Below the pieces are notes generated by a model. It searched no databases and was not told the origin of the DNA. It saw only the letters and a program-made list of their open reading frames with translations. A DNA stretch of 64,000 nt, taken from contig ML664662.1 in NCBI GenBank assembly GCA_007570785.1, forward strand, positions 2,233,046 through 2,297,045, in the 5' to 3' direction. This stretch comes from Antilocapra americana (taxonomy: Eukaryota; Chordata; Mammalia; Artiodactyla; Antilocapridae). Made by a program: the position numbers and the translations under genes. Below are positions 33,948 through 45,184 of the stretch, piece after piece. Each line of letters starts with the position of its first letter. The first letter of the stretch is position 1.

Positions 33948-36900
33948 CTACCCAATCTGAATAACAGACAGAAAAAAATACTGGAAAAAATGAATAAAGC
34001 CTTGGGGAACTGTGTGGTCTAGTATTTATGTCATCAGAGACCTAGAGAGGAGAAAGAATGCAACACTGAAAAAATATTTGAAGAAATAATGGCTGAAATC
34101 TTCCCAAATTTGGCAAAGGATATAATGTATTCAAGAAGCCGATTGAACCCCAAATAGTACAACCCCAAAGAAATCCGTGACTAGACACTTTATAAACTGG
34201 TAAAAAATAAAAATGAAGAATACTCGTGAAAGCTGCTTGAGAAAAACAATGCATTACCTAGAGGGAATCAACAATTTCAATGATTGCAGATAGCTCACAG
34301 AAATGAGAGGCCAAAAAGAAGTGGGACAGCATTTTTAAAGTGCTAAAAAGAAAAACCCAAACCTGTCAACACAATTCTAAATTGAGTAAAAGTATACTTC
34401 AAAAATAAATGCAGGTGAAATCAAGATAGGCTCAGATGATAGAAAATTAAGAGAATTTGTAATCCACAAAATTCCCAAAGAATTGCTAAAGGAAGTTCTT
34501 CAAACCGAAAGGAAATGACAACAGAAGAAAACTGGGCTATCAAAAATAAAGGAAGAACAACAGAAATAGTCAACATATGTGTAAATATAATAGATTATTC
34601 TTCTATTTTGAGATATTTAAAATGTGTTTGCCCATCGAAAGCAAAAATTATAACACTATTTTCTGGGGGTTTTAATATACATTGATATAATACATGAGAT
34701 GGATATAGCACACAAGAGAGAAGATAAAAAACTTTAATCAGTGGTATATTTTGTACATTCCAATAAAAGTGGCAAAATGTTAATTCTAAATTGATGGTGA
34801 AAAGTTATGTATATATTTTATAATACCTAGAGCAACCACTAAAATAAATATATTAGTTACAGTCAAAATCACAATAGATAAATTAAAATTGAATACCAAA
34901 AAAAAGTTTAGATAACACTATGACTTGATGCAATATGATATTCTAGATTGAGTCTCAGAATAGAAAAATAGAATGAGCAGAAAAAATCGTGAGATCCAAA
35001 TAGATTCTGGACTTTAATTAATAGTAATGTGACAATTTCTGGTTTTTTGATTTTGACAAACATCATAGTAATGTAAGCTGTTAACATTAGGAGAAACTGA
35101 GTGAGGGATAGGAGAACTCTCTGTATTATCATTGCAACTTTTCTGTAAACCTGAAAGTTTTCTAAAATAAAGATTTTACTTAGAAAATGTTCAAATTACC
35201 CCAAAGTAGGTAAGAAAGTGCAAACAGAAGAACAAAAACCAGAGGGAACAAATAAAACCAAATAACAAAGTGGTGCAGCTAATCCAAACATATCAATAAT
35301 TACATTAATATAAATTGTCTAAAATACCAATTAAAAGATAGTCAGAACTGATAAATAAAAGAAAAGCATGACCCAACCACACACTGTCTACAAGAAACTC
35401 ATTCAAATATAATGATATGGGTAGGTTAAAATAAAAGGAGAAAAAAGATGTACCATGCAAACACTAATCAAAAGAAAGCTGAAATGACTCTATTAATATC
35501 AAACAAAAGAGATTTCACAGCAGAGAAAATTACCAAGGATCAAGAGGGATATTATATAACAATGAAAGGATCAATTCATCAAGAAGACATAGAGTGCTAA
35601 ATGTGCATGCACCTAGCAAAAGAGTTTCTACTATGTGAAGCAAAAACTGACAAAACTGAAAAGAGAAATAGACAAATCCACAATTATATTTGGAAACTTT
35701 TCAACACTTGTCTCAGTAGACAATCAGCAAGCATATAAACAATGATGTCAAACAACTGGATCTAATAGACATTTATAGAACATGCCATCCAACAACAGGA
35801 GAATATGCTATATTTTCAAGTGAACATGAAACATTCACCAAGATAGACAGTATGCTATGTGTCTTAACAAATTTAAAAGAATTAAAATTATACAAAGTGT
35901 ACTCTCATACCGTAATGGAATTTAACTAAAAATCAGTAATAGAAAATGCTTTTCTGTGAAGCATCGAACACTGGGAAAGCTAACATACTTCTAAACAATA
36001 TTTTGTCAAACAGGAAAGATCAGGGGAAATTTAAATATATTTTGAAAGGCATGAAAATAAAAAGGTAGCTTATTGAAATTTGCGTGATATATCCATAGCA
36101 GTGCTTTGAGGGAAATTTATAGCATTAAATGCTTACATTAGAAAAGAAGAGTTCTCAAATAATAACCAATAGCTTCCATCTTAAGAAATTAGAAAAATAA
36201 GAATAATCTAAATCCAAATCAAGCAGAATGAAGGAAATAATAAAGACCAGAAATCAATGAAATAGAAAACAAGCAATAGATAAAACCAATCAAACCAAAA
36301 ACTAGTCCTTTGAAAAGATCAAAACAATTGATAAATCTCTAGCAGACTGATAAAAAGGGAAAGAGAGAAAACACAAATTTCCAGTATCAGGGAGGAAAGA
36401 GGGAATGTCGCTACAGACTCTGCAAATATTAAAAGGATAATAAGGGAATAGCACGGATACCTATGGATATGAATTTGATAACTTAGATAAAATGGACCAA
36501 CCAATTCCCTGCAAATCACAAATTAGAAAAGCTCACTCAAGATGAAGCAGATAATCTGAATAGTTCATTAAATATTTAAGAAATTAAATTTGTCATTAAA
36601 ATCCTTCCAAAAAAGAAATCTCTAAGATCTGATGGTAAATCCTACCAAACATTTAAAGAAATAACATCAATTATATGAAATATATTCCAGATAACAGCAG
36701 AGCATGGAACACTTTCCAATTCATTCTGTGTAGCTAACATTACTCTGATACCAAAGACAAAAAGAGCAGAAAAATAAAAAACTACATGCTAATATTTTTC
36801 ATAAACATAGACACAAAAATCCTCAATGAAATGTTAGCAAATTGAATCCATCAATATATAAAACCACAGCACAACCAAGTGGGATTTAGCTCAGAAACAC

Positions 36901-37925
36901 AATATTCAAAAATGGATAAACGTAATTCACAATATTGACAGTCTAAAGAAGAAATACCATAAGATCTTATCTATTGATGTAGAATAAGTACTTGATAAAA
37001 TGCAATATATATTCCTGATTTTTTAAAAACTGTCAGCAAACAAGAAATAGAAGGGCTCTTCTTCAACTTGATAAAGAGGCATCTTCTTTACAAAAACCGT
37101 GCAGTTAACACCATATTTGATGAGAAATGGAATGCTTTCTCCCTATGATCAGGCACAAGGCAAGGATGTCTACAGCCAACCATTCAATTCAGAACCAGTG
37201 GATTAAGCAGTGCAATAAGGCAAGAAAAAGAAATAAAACATATGTATCAGAAAAGAAGAACTAAAATTGTCCCTGATTGCCTACATAGAAAATTCTAAGG
37301 AAACTGCAAAATAAAACCTAGAACTAATAAATTTAGCAAGGGTACAGACATAAGGTCAATACAGAAAAATAAACCGTAATCCTATGCACTAGTAATGTAC
37401 AATTGTAAAGTAAAACTTTAAAAAGCAATGTAATTTATAGCCAAGTCAAAAGAATGAACTTCATAGGCATAAATATACCAAACTATGTACAGAATCTGTA
37501 TGCTAAAAAATACAAAGCAGTGATAAAAGAAATCAAAGATGATCTAAAAGAACTGGAGAAACAGAATGATAGACCATGCTTATGGATTGTTAAAGTTCAA
37601 CATAATAAATATGTCAATTCTCACTGAAATGATTTATAGATTTAATGCAACACCAATCAAAACCCCAGCAGACTTTTTGTACAAACAAGCTGATTCTAAC
37701 ACTTATGCAGAAAGACCAAGGAACTAGAAGAGCTAAAACAAACTTGAAAAAGAATAAAGATATCAAGTATGATCATTCTCCATTTTCAGACTCACTCGAT
37801 AGCTACAATAATCAAGACAGTGTGGTATTGGCAAAGGATAGACACAGAGATCAATGAAACAGAATGGAGTGTCTAGAAATAGACTCATATCAGCATGGCC
37901 AACTGATTTTTAATGAAGTTGCAAG
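33948..37925 (+). mobile_element. Old L1 LINE (L1MA/MB-like), 3' end missing
   Basis: Runs from ORF1 (GAAACTACCCAATCTGAATAACAG; GGCTGAAATCTTCCCAAATTTGG; GCTCACAGAAATGAGAGGCC) through the inter-ORF spacer (TTTTGAGATATTTAAAATG) into ORF2. ORF2 landmarks: CTGTCTACAAGAAACTCATTC (LQETH), GTGGGATTTAGCTCAG (VGF), GATCAGGCACAAGGCAAGGATG (TRQG) and CAGTGTGGTATTGGCAAAGG. It stops abruptly near 37925 after CCAACTGATTTTTAATG, without the ORF2 end, 3' UTR or A tail. Many stops and frameshifts mark it as much older than the copy at 9.4-15 kb. An L1 3' end is nested at 34895-35182. Confidence 0.88.
34895..35182 (+). mobile_element. L1M-type 3' end nested in the L1
   Basis: CTATGACTTGATGCAATATGATATTC, GTAAGCTGTTAACATTAGGAG, GAGAACTCTCTGTATTATCATTGCAACTTTTCTGTAAACC, AAAATAAAGATTTT is a known L1M 3' UTR ending. 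It lies where the spacer before ORF2 is expected, and the host L1 resumes at AAAATGTTCAAATTACCCC. A clean target duplication was not found. Confidence 0.6.
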
Positions 37926-38089
37926 AAGCAGGCACTGGCCCTTTTAGACATTCTGTGGACAGGGCAGAGGTGAGCATGGAGAGCCCTGTACTGAAGAGAC
38001 TCTTAACTCTCCCCTTGGCTCCTGAGAAGAGGGGTGGAGACCCTTCCCATCCTCTGCAGCCTTTTCAGAAGCAGCCAACAAAGAGGAGA

Positions 38090-38500
38090 AAGGGGTCCTC
38101 AGAAGAGGAAATAGGAAGGCCCTGGCATGTGTAAGGGGTGAGGGAGCCAATGTGGCTGGAGCAAGGGGAGCAGGGGCAAGAAGAGGAGGTGAGGACAGAG
38201 GTGGCAGGGGACCTAGTTGGTCCCTGAGAGGACTTGGAATTTCCTCGGAGGTGTGCCATGAGAGAGTTTAGAGGCAGGGAGTGATGCAATCTGACTTTAC
38301 CTTTTAATAGACTCCTTCTCACTGCTGAGTTGATAAATGACTGAAGAGGGTGCTAGGGATGGAGCTGGGGGTGGGGAAGGATGCAGCAGGGGCACCATGC
38401 AGGAGGCTGCTCAGATAATCCAGGTGACAGATGATGGTGGCCTGGACCAAAGCAGAAGCAGTGAAGGTGAGGAGAAGTGGTCCGTTTTGGACATAATTTG
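38090..38500 (-). mobile_element. L2 LINE 3' region
   Basis: Inverted L2: CCAATGTGGCTGGAGCAAGGGGAG, GCAGGGAGTGATGCAATCTGACTTTACC, GGAGGCTGCTCAGATAATCCAGGTGACAGATGATGGTGGCCTGGACC, GTGAGGAGAAGTGG. It covers a segment overlapping that of the L2 at 33.1-33.9 kb, so it is a separate copy and not simply its other half. Confidence 0.75.
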
Positions 38501-39375
38501 AAAGTACAGGTTGTAGAGTGTGTGTGTGCATGTTGAGGGGTGGTTGTGATGAGAATTTCTTACTGTTGCAGTAAAAAAAAAAAAAAACTTTGAGAAGATT
38601 GCTTTTGCAACGATTCTATTTTCCCTCCACTCTGCTCACTGGAAGGCTGACTCAGGTCTCACAAGTGCTTCAAGCCCTTGGATGCCCAAGACTTGGGAAT
38701 GTGTGTTTGGAATGTGAGCAGAGGGTCACTATATTGGCTTCATGGGAATGTCTGACCTCTTCCCCTGAGGTCTGTGAAAGAAGAGCCACTCTCCTCAGAT
38801 GACACAGTAGATGGCTGGGCTTCAGCCCGACTTGGGTAGGTTGGACCCACTCAATGGGGTTTCAAGTCACAAATGGACAGACCACAAAGCCTTAACTTCA
38901 TTTTATTGATTTAAAAAAAAAATAGGTGTGGAGAACTATGGTGACGTACCTAGTCTCCCAGACAGAGTCTGTGGCAGACTTTCACCTTCTGTCCGCTGCT
39001 CTGACCATGCATGGGAGATGCACTAGGGTGCTAGCCACCTTCTGGTTCTTGCTGTCCTTAACTGACCTGATCTTTCTAGACAGCCAAAAGGCCTTCGCTC
39101 ATGAACCAGGCCCACAGTGCAGTAGCTGGGGTGGTGGAGCAGGGAGCTGATGCCCTCAAGTATCCTGCTTTGCAAGTAGCCCCTTAGCTATCTGCCTGCA
39201 AGCTCTGAGCCTCCACTGATCCAGGCAGGGAAGGCCAGACAGCAGAAGCAAAAGACCAAAGCGGGGTGATGAATAGAGGGAGATGTCCACCGAGCAGCAT
39301 GCTGGGCTAGACTACCGCTCTGAAACACAGCTGAGGGCCAGTGCCTATTGTAACATTTTTCTTTTTAGGCTTCAG
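38501..39375. other. Unique sequence with an A run
   Basis: Contains A15 at 38573-38587 and an A run at about 38913-38922. No gene or named repeat otherwise. Confidence 0.5.
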
Positions 39376-39615
39376 AGTTGTTATGGGCTCAGTTATAGCC
39401 CTTCCAAATTCATATGTTGAAGTCCCAACCCCCAGGACATCAGAAAGTGACTGTGTTTTGAGACGGGGGTCTTCATGGAAGTGATTAAGATGAAATGAAG
39501 TCACGAGGGTGGGCCCTCATCCAATACAACTGTCCTTGTATGAAGAAGTGGGGATACAGATGGCCCGGAGGGAAGGCCATGAGAAGACATGGGGAGACGA
39601 CAGCCATCTACAGCA
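39376..39615 (+). mobile_element. MLT1-type MaLR LTR, 5' portion
   Basis: GTTATGGGCTCAGTTATAGCCC, CAAATTCATATGTTGAAGTCCCAACCCCCAGGAC, GTGACTGTGTTTTGAGACGGGGGTC, GAGGGTGGGCCCTCATCCAATACAACTG and AGAAGACATGGGGAGACGACAGCC give the standard MLT1 order. The 3' third is missing or unrecognisable. Confidence 0.85.
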
Positions 39616-40654
39616 GCCGTTAGTTGGGGTCCAGAGAGGTGCCATACACAACACTCCCCCTGGCCTCTGCTCTCAGCATCCCTCCCCTCTCTTCCCACAG
39701 CCTCAGAGGGCCAGTCATGGGCAGTTCAGGAGTGGCTGTAGGAGAACTTTCCAGGCCCTCTGCAAGCCTGGAGCATAGCTAGAAGTTGCTCCCCTGGTTG
39801 TCTGATACACAGCTGCAAGTGGGTCTCCGGGGAGGAACTGGTCCTGAAGGCCCAGCCTTCTTCCTGGGCCTCTGAAGCCAGTTTCATGGCCCTGGCCCAG
39901 GGACCACCCACGATCCTCATCATGAAGCCAGAAGCTTTAGCCTGTGGGCGCACCTGCTCAGAGCCTCCAGGAGAGGAGCTAGGGGCTGTTTTTAGCACAT
40001 ACACCCTCTTCTCTCTTTCTGTCTTTTTTTTTTCCCCTAAATAAGAGAAGGCAGTTCCTTCGGTACTGGGAGTGAAAAGAGGGAGGGGGCCAAGAATGAA
40101 AGACTAAGGGAGTGTTACACATCACAGTGGGCGTATTTTATGGAAAGCAGCCGACAATCAGTGTTTGCAGACGCCTTTTATTTTATGTTATTTCCTCATC
40201 TGTTCAGCTTTCTTGGGCAGGAGCCAGAAAGTTAATATTCTCAGTCAAAGTCGGCCTTTGATCTGTCAGGTTCAAAATGAAACCGAGTCGCTGGGGTTTT
40301 GAAGCATCGCCGGCAAAAGGCAACCCCGCCTTGTTGGCAGCTCTGGCCCAGGGGCTGTCACAAGGGTCGCCGCACCTGCCAGCAGCTCCCGCTGAGGCCC
40401 TCTTACTGGGGACTCTGCTGATGGGCCACTGGGGCTCCTTTACCATGGTACATGTCGCTTCAAAGGCAGTAGGGTGTCCCCAGGGAGTCTGGTTTGGCTG
40501 TGCCTGGTGGGAAGCGCATGGTGCCAGGGTGGCCTCAGCCAAGAGCAGTTTGGCCAGTTGGGAGGCAGGCGGGAGGCAAGGTTGCGAGAGGGCAGTTAAC
40601 CCCTGCCTACATGCTGCTTGCGGTCCTGAAAGCAGCCGGAAGGAGTAGTGGTCT
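39616..40654. other. Low-repeat stretch, candidate regulatory
   Basis: About 1 kb without repeats. The part at 40130-40340 mixes AT-rich blocks with CpGs (TTTATGGAAAGCAGCCGACAATC; GAAGCATCGCCGGCAAAAGG) and holds a TCF/LEF-like site. Plus-strand frames of 123 and 89 codons have no recognised product. Confidence 0.45.
40255..40264 (-). promoter_or_regulatory. TCF/LEF-like site
   Basis: CCTTTGATCT is the reverse complement of AGATCAAAGG, an excellent match to the Wnt-responsive TCF/LEF motif. A second CAAAG lies 10 bp to the left (TCAGTCAAAGTCGG). Found by eye in non-repeat sequence; function is unknown. Confidence 0.35.
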
Positions 40655-41212
40655 GAACAGAACTGTGGTGGCTTTAAAAGAGGCCTCCAAATTCTTCCAC
40701 CCTCCCTGCCATGATAGGGTGGAGCCTCAGGCCCTCCCCTTTAATGTGGGCTGGCTTTCATGACTCACGTCTAGCAAAGAGTTACAGAAATAACCGGAAG
40801 CAATGCTGGGTGATTTCCAAGGACAGATGATGCAAAGGGCCATGCTCCTTCCACCTGTCTCTCTCTCACAGGACAGCCACCTTGGGCGCCCTACGTGGCC
40901 ATGTGAAAGATGCAGTTGTTCTGAAGCCAGCACGCTGGCAGGACCACATGGAGAGACCACCCAGAGAGAACAGGAGCCCAGCCGTGCCAGCCCCCAGCTG
41001 TTGGAGTTGTCCCAGCCCAAGCAGCAGAGATCTGAGAGAAGAAGCCTTCTAGATATCCCCACCTCCAGCCATCTGACTGCAGCGACTGGAAACACTACCT
41101 CCCTGAGCCTAGTCACCCCAGAACCTCGAGGGGTAATGATAAAGTAGCTGCTTCTGTGTTACCCCATCAAGTTTGGGGTGGTTTGATACACAGCAATAGA
41201 TAACCAGTACAT
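40655..41212 (+). mobile_element. Ancient LTR (MaLR/ERVL-like), near full length
   Basis: GTGGTGGCTTTAAAAGAGGCCTCC, GCATGGAGGG-type interior, CATGTGAAAGATGCAGTTG, GACCACATGGAGAGACCACC, AGCTGTTGGAGTTGTCCCAGCCC and the end AAGTTTGGGGTGGTTTGATACACAGCAATAGATAACCAGTACA follow a well-known mammalian LTR whose end reads 'GGTTTGTTACACAGCAATAGATAACTGGAACA'. The paired 114- and 129-codon frames at 40727-41147 fall in it and are not genes. Confidence 0.7.
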
Positions 41213-41364
41213 TGGCCTCCTGCCTTCTGATTTTGTCTCCTCCAAAGCAACATTGTGGAAAGTGGGTCCCCTTTGGCTGTATGATCCCTCCCTTGACAGG
41301 ACAGCCTGAAGGAATGAGTTGCTGACCTCAGGACAAAAGGGCTGAATAAATCTCAGTTCTGACT

Positions 41365-41505
41365 CTTCCTGACATATCTCCTCAGTCCACTCACTCAACC
41401 CTTCTGGGCCTCAGTTTCCACATCTATAAAATGGGGATGGTGGCTAAGGCTGGCTTCACAGAGATGTTAGAAAGGTCAAATGAGATGGTGGATGTAATGC
41501 TGAGA
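41365..41505 (+). mobile_element. MIR fragment
   Basis: CTCAACCCTTCTGGGCCTCAGTTTCCACATCTATAAAATGGGGATGG, then GTCAAATGAGATGGTGGATGTAATGC, matches the MIR core and tail. Confidence 0.85.
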
Positions 41506-42159
41506 TTTCCCAGCACCCTGAGACACAAGATCAGATAAATAACATGCTTCTCCCCATCACAAGTCTATGGCCAGAAAATCTATGCAACCTGTAGCAAGTG
41601 TAACCTATGTGCAACTCTAAGAGGAAAAGGGGCCTTTTGTAAAATAGAAGAACTATTCAAAAGCTCCTTCTCATTTTTAGGCTCTATCATAGGTTACGTG
41701 GGGGCAACCAATGGAACTATCCAGCTGTGGAGATTCATTTCATTTGGGGAAGTCCATGGCTTTGCGGCCCTCTCCCTTATAACCCAATCAAACTGAGGGT
41801 TTCTATCATCAATCTGGGGGCTCCTTTCAGTCTGGAGACCGCTTAAAATGTACTAGGGTGTCCCTAGTCCTAGAATTCCAGAAACCCCTGTATCAATTAC
41901 ACACCACCTAATACCCGACTCAGCTGGACTCAATAGCATATTTGAGGATTAACTGAAGTTGAAAATTGGCTCTGTGGGTAGAGATGAGGAGGGACAATTT
42001 TATCTCCTGCTACACAGCCCTGCACTTAGCTTGGACCCAGAATTCTGCTTGCCTTTCTGAGTGTTCTGCCTTCCCCACCAACCCTCTGGTGAACTTTTGG
42101 GGGCCTCTCCCTTCCTTACAATATGGCCACTGCTAATAAAGGCATAAATGCTGCAAAGC
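41506..42159. other. Unique sequence, nothing recognised
   Basis: No repeat or gene identified in about 650 bp. Confidence 0.5.
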
Positions 42160-42410
42160 ACTTATTACAGTAATATTATCTTTATATTACCCCAGCATTA
42201 CCAGGCCGTGCGCAGGGGCCGGGGAGGCGGGAGAACCTCTTCGGTGCTGTCAGTAATCGGAGGAAGGCAGTTTAGTTTAATGATAATGACTTACACTTAC
42301 ATAGCTGCCCTCATCCCAGAGGACCCTGCAGCACTTCACAAACACACTCTCATTCTGAGCCTTTCTAACAAACCTGAGATGCAGCAATGCTTATAAATAA
42401 TATATACTCT
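42160..42410. other. Candidate conserved element or ancient repeat
   Basis: A CpG-containing GC-rich patch (GCCGTGCGCAGGGGCCGGGGAGGCGGG, 42205-42232 region) is followed by ATGATAATGACTTACACTTACATAGC and GAGGACCCTGCAGCACTTCACAAACACAC. The latter resembles an ancient amniote repeat pattern ('ACTTATATAGCGCC...CAAAGCGCTTTACAAAC') that is often retained in conserved non-coding DNA. Not assignable by eye. Confidence 0.35.
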
Positions 42411-43018
42411 GAGTGCCTCTATATCCTGCAGATGTATGATATAAATATGTATAAGTGTAACAAATATGATTTTTGCATGTTACATTTATAATCCTTTTTT
42501 AAAAACAGGTGACCCAGCATGGGTGTGCAGCCACAAAACAGACTCACAGAGTGCGAAATTCAATAAATATCAATATTGCACAACCATTTACAACAGGTAC
42601 CAGCCTGGGGCTTTTAAAAGCTAAGGAAATCCTTCAGGGTCTGCATTCACTAGGTTCTTCTTTCACTGGAAAGGTTATTCTCAGGTCAAGTTTATTCAAC
42701 CAGCCCAGCTCTGGGTGTGGCAAACACACACATATGGATAGTCCTAGATGCCCACCTGGGCTGGCTCTGAAGCCCTGATGCTGATGCTGTGTGATTATGC
42801 ACAAAGCACAAACCTTCTCTGGGTCTCAGCTGAATCCTTAACATAACTGGATTGTGGCTGTCTGATAGATCATGGTATGGCTTCCCATCCTTCAGGCTCT
42901 TGCTATTAGAAAATTATACATTGTGCGTCCTTTTCCATGTGAATTGGTAGTATTTCCCATTGGAGTAGGCAGAGGTTCCTTTCCCACCCCATGAATCTGA
43001 GAGAGCTAATTCTTAGGT
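42411..43018. other. Unique sequence, nothing recognised
   Basis: AT-rich at 42400-42510, otherwise unremarkable, up to the ERV LTR. Confidence 0.5.
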
Positions 43019-43631
43019 TGATAAGGAGTCTGGGGCCCTCAAGGAAGAAGGGGTCTGGGGCTCTCAAGGAGGAGAAAAGGACAAACGGTTGTTGTTGTTG
43101 TTTTCCTACATTGCTTTGTCTTAGTCACATAAGATTTTTTTCTTAAATTCTGAGTTGTTATAACAACAATCTTTAAGACTAACTTTCTTAAAGCCCAGAG
43201 CTAATGATTACACAACATCATCTTGCTCAAGGGTATGTTTTTCCTTAAGCTCTGTACTAATGATTATATAACAACAATGTGTCTTGCTCAAGGACATGTT
43301 TCTCCTTCTTAACAAGAACCTTCTGACTAATCTTGTTATCTTAAGACACAGGTTGTGGGAGTGGGTCTGGTAAGACCTTTCTATTGTTACTTCTAATCTT
43401 GTTAATTTAAGATGTATGTTGTGGGAGTGGGTCTGCTAAAATTATATAAGGCCTTGATAAGACTAGCAAGGGGGGCACTCTCTGACCCCTTCTGATGTCT
43501 ATGTCAGAAGCTTTCTCTGCCCTTTTTCATTGTAATAAAACTTCTGCCACACAAAAGCTCTGAGTGATCAATCATGGTCCCTAGTCCTGAATCTAAATCT
43601 TCTTCAGAGATCTCGAATCTGACATTGTTCA
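43019..43631 (+). mobile_element. Solo LTR of a ruminant endogenous retrovirus (BTLTR1-like)
   Basis: Old genomic copy of a retroviral LTR. U3 holds imperfect direct repeats (CTAATGATTACACAACA.../CTAATGATTATATAACA...; AATCTTGTTATCTTAAG.../AATCTTGTTAATTTAAG... each followed by TTGTGGGAGTGGGTCTG). A TATA box lies at about 43443 (ATTATATAAGG), and a polyadenylation signal AATAAA at about 43535 precedes a GT-rich R/U5 part ending GACATTGTTCA. No gag, pol or env lies beside it, so it is a solo LTR left by recombination. Borders are approximate, and no clear target duplication was found. Confidence 0.75.
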
Positions 43632-43679
43632 CCATAAGCTATCAGATCCTGGGTTTGACCTGTTTTCTGATCAATGTTT

Positions 43680-44130
43680 GTTGTTTTTGCTGTTTAATCA
43701 CTAATTCATGTCTGATTCTTTGCAACCATATGTACTGCAGTACTCCAGGTTTCCCTGTCCTTCACTGTCTCCCAGAGTTTGTTCAAACTCATGTCCATCG
43801 AGTCAGTGATGCCATCCAACCATCTCATCCTCTGTCGTCCCCTTCTCCTCCTGCCTTCAATCTTTCCCAGCATCAGGGTCTTTTCTAATGAGTCAGCTCT
43901 TTGTATCATGTGGCCAAAGTATTGGAGCATCAGCTTTAGCATCAGTCCTTCCAATGAATATTCAGTGGTGATTTCCTTTAGGATTGCCTGGTTTGATCTT
44001 GCTGTCCAAGGGACTCTCCAGAGTCTTCTCCAGCACCACAATTCTAAAGCATCAATTCTTCAGCTTTGGTGCTTAGCCTTTTTTATGGTCCAACTCTCAC
44101 ATCTGTACATGACTACTGAAAAAACCACAG
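43680..44130 (-). mobile_element. BovB (RTE) LINE 3' end
   Basis: On the minus strand the ORF reads the C-terminus of the BovB polyprotein: [58 protein letters not shown]. The plus strand begins GTTGTTTTTGCTGTTTAATCAC and ends CATCTGTACATGACTACTG. BovB entered ruminants by horizontal transfer from reptiles or their parasites (established knowledge) and powers the Bov SINEs. This copy is 5'-truncated and directly follows the ERV LTR. Confidence 0.92.
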
Positions 44131-44134
44131 CAGA

Positions 44135-44690
44135 TCACTATTACTGTGTAACAAACTTCTCCCAAAGTTAATCAAGTAAAACAGCCACCATTTTATCACC
44201 TTCATGGATTCAGTCGGTCAGGAATTTGGTTAGGGAACAATGGGGATGGCTTGTCTCTGCTCCATGATATCTGGAATTTCAGTTGGAAAGAATAGAGGGC
44301 TGGTAGTGACTCAATGGCAGGAGGCTGGGGCTACTTGAAGCTTTGTTTTCTCACACGTAGAGTCTTGGCTGTCTGTCAACACGGCAGCCTCAGCATAGTC
44401 AGAGTTCTTACTTGGCAGCTCAGGGCTCCAAGTGCAAGGGATCCAGCAACAAGGTGGATGTTGCATCACCTTTTATGACCCAGTCTTGAAAAATCAGTGT
44501 GGCATTCATAGTCCTTTATCGTCAAAGGAGTCCTAAGCCCATCTGAACTCAAGGTGAGGGGAATTGGACTCCGCCTCTTGGTGGGAGGAATGTCAAAGTC
44601 ACAGTTGTAGGGGAGGATGTGCGATGGGATACATTGTTTGGCCATTCAGAAGAATTTTCCACATACTTAGTGGCTCACCACCATGTACAA
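44135..44690 (-). mobile_element. MaLR-like LTR fragment
   Basis: CACTATTACTGTGTAACAAACTTCTCCC, CACCTTCATGGATTCAGTCGGTCAGGAATTTGG, CATCACCTTTTATGACCCAGTCTTG, TTCCACATACTTAGTGGC follow the same inverted LTR order as at 25.2 kb, more diverged. Confidence 0.6.
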
Positions 44691-44849
44691 TTTTACCATT
44701 CCTGTGGGCTACGAACTAGAGCACAGTTTGGCAGAGTTCAGTCTCCTCATCTCTGAAGGGCTTGTGCTAAGCATTTTAAGAATCAATGGTACAAACAGGG
44801 GAAGGTGCTTGGGATACCAAAAAGAGCTACATGAATGGTTCTTATTATT

Positions 44850-44985
44850 CTCCAACTAGATGGTAAAATTCCTGAGGTCAGGGACACTGGGTTGTATTCA
44901 TTTTGGATGCACCATGGGACCTAGAACAGAACTAAGCACATGGCTGCATGTCAAGGTAAGCTGGCTAGATGCATTGAGGGATGGA
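44850..44985 (+). mobile_element. L2 3'-end fragment
   Basis: CCAACTAGATGGTAAAATTCCTGAGGTCAGGGACACTGGGTTGTATTCATTTTGGATGCACCATGGGACCTAGAACAGAACTAAGCACATGG is the L2 terminal block; the last part towards GATGCATTGAGGGATGGATAG is weaker. Confidence 0.8.
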
Positions 44986-45184
44986 TAGAGGGACGGAGAG
45001 TGAAGACTTTAGTTCGAAGAAGATTCTGAGAGCCTAACAAGGAGTAGGAGGGGGGAAGACAGCCAGCGTGTCTCTGTACTATCACAGGCAGGAAAGCTGG
45101 CCATTAGAATGAAATATAGCAAACTTATTTTGTCTCCTTCCTCTTGCAGATCACCTGAATGTCTCTGGGTAAAAGGTGCAGTAT

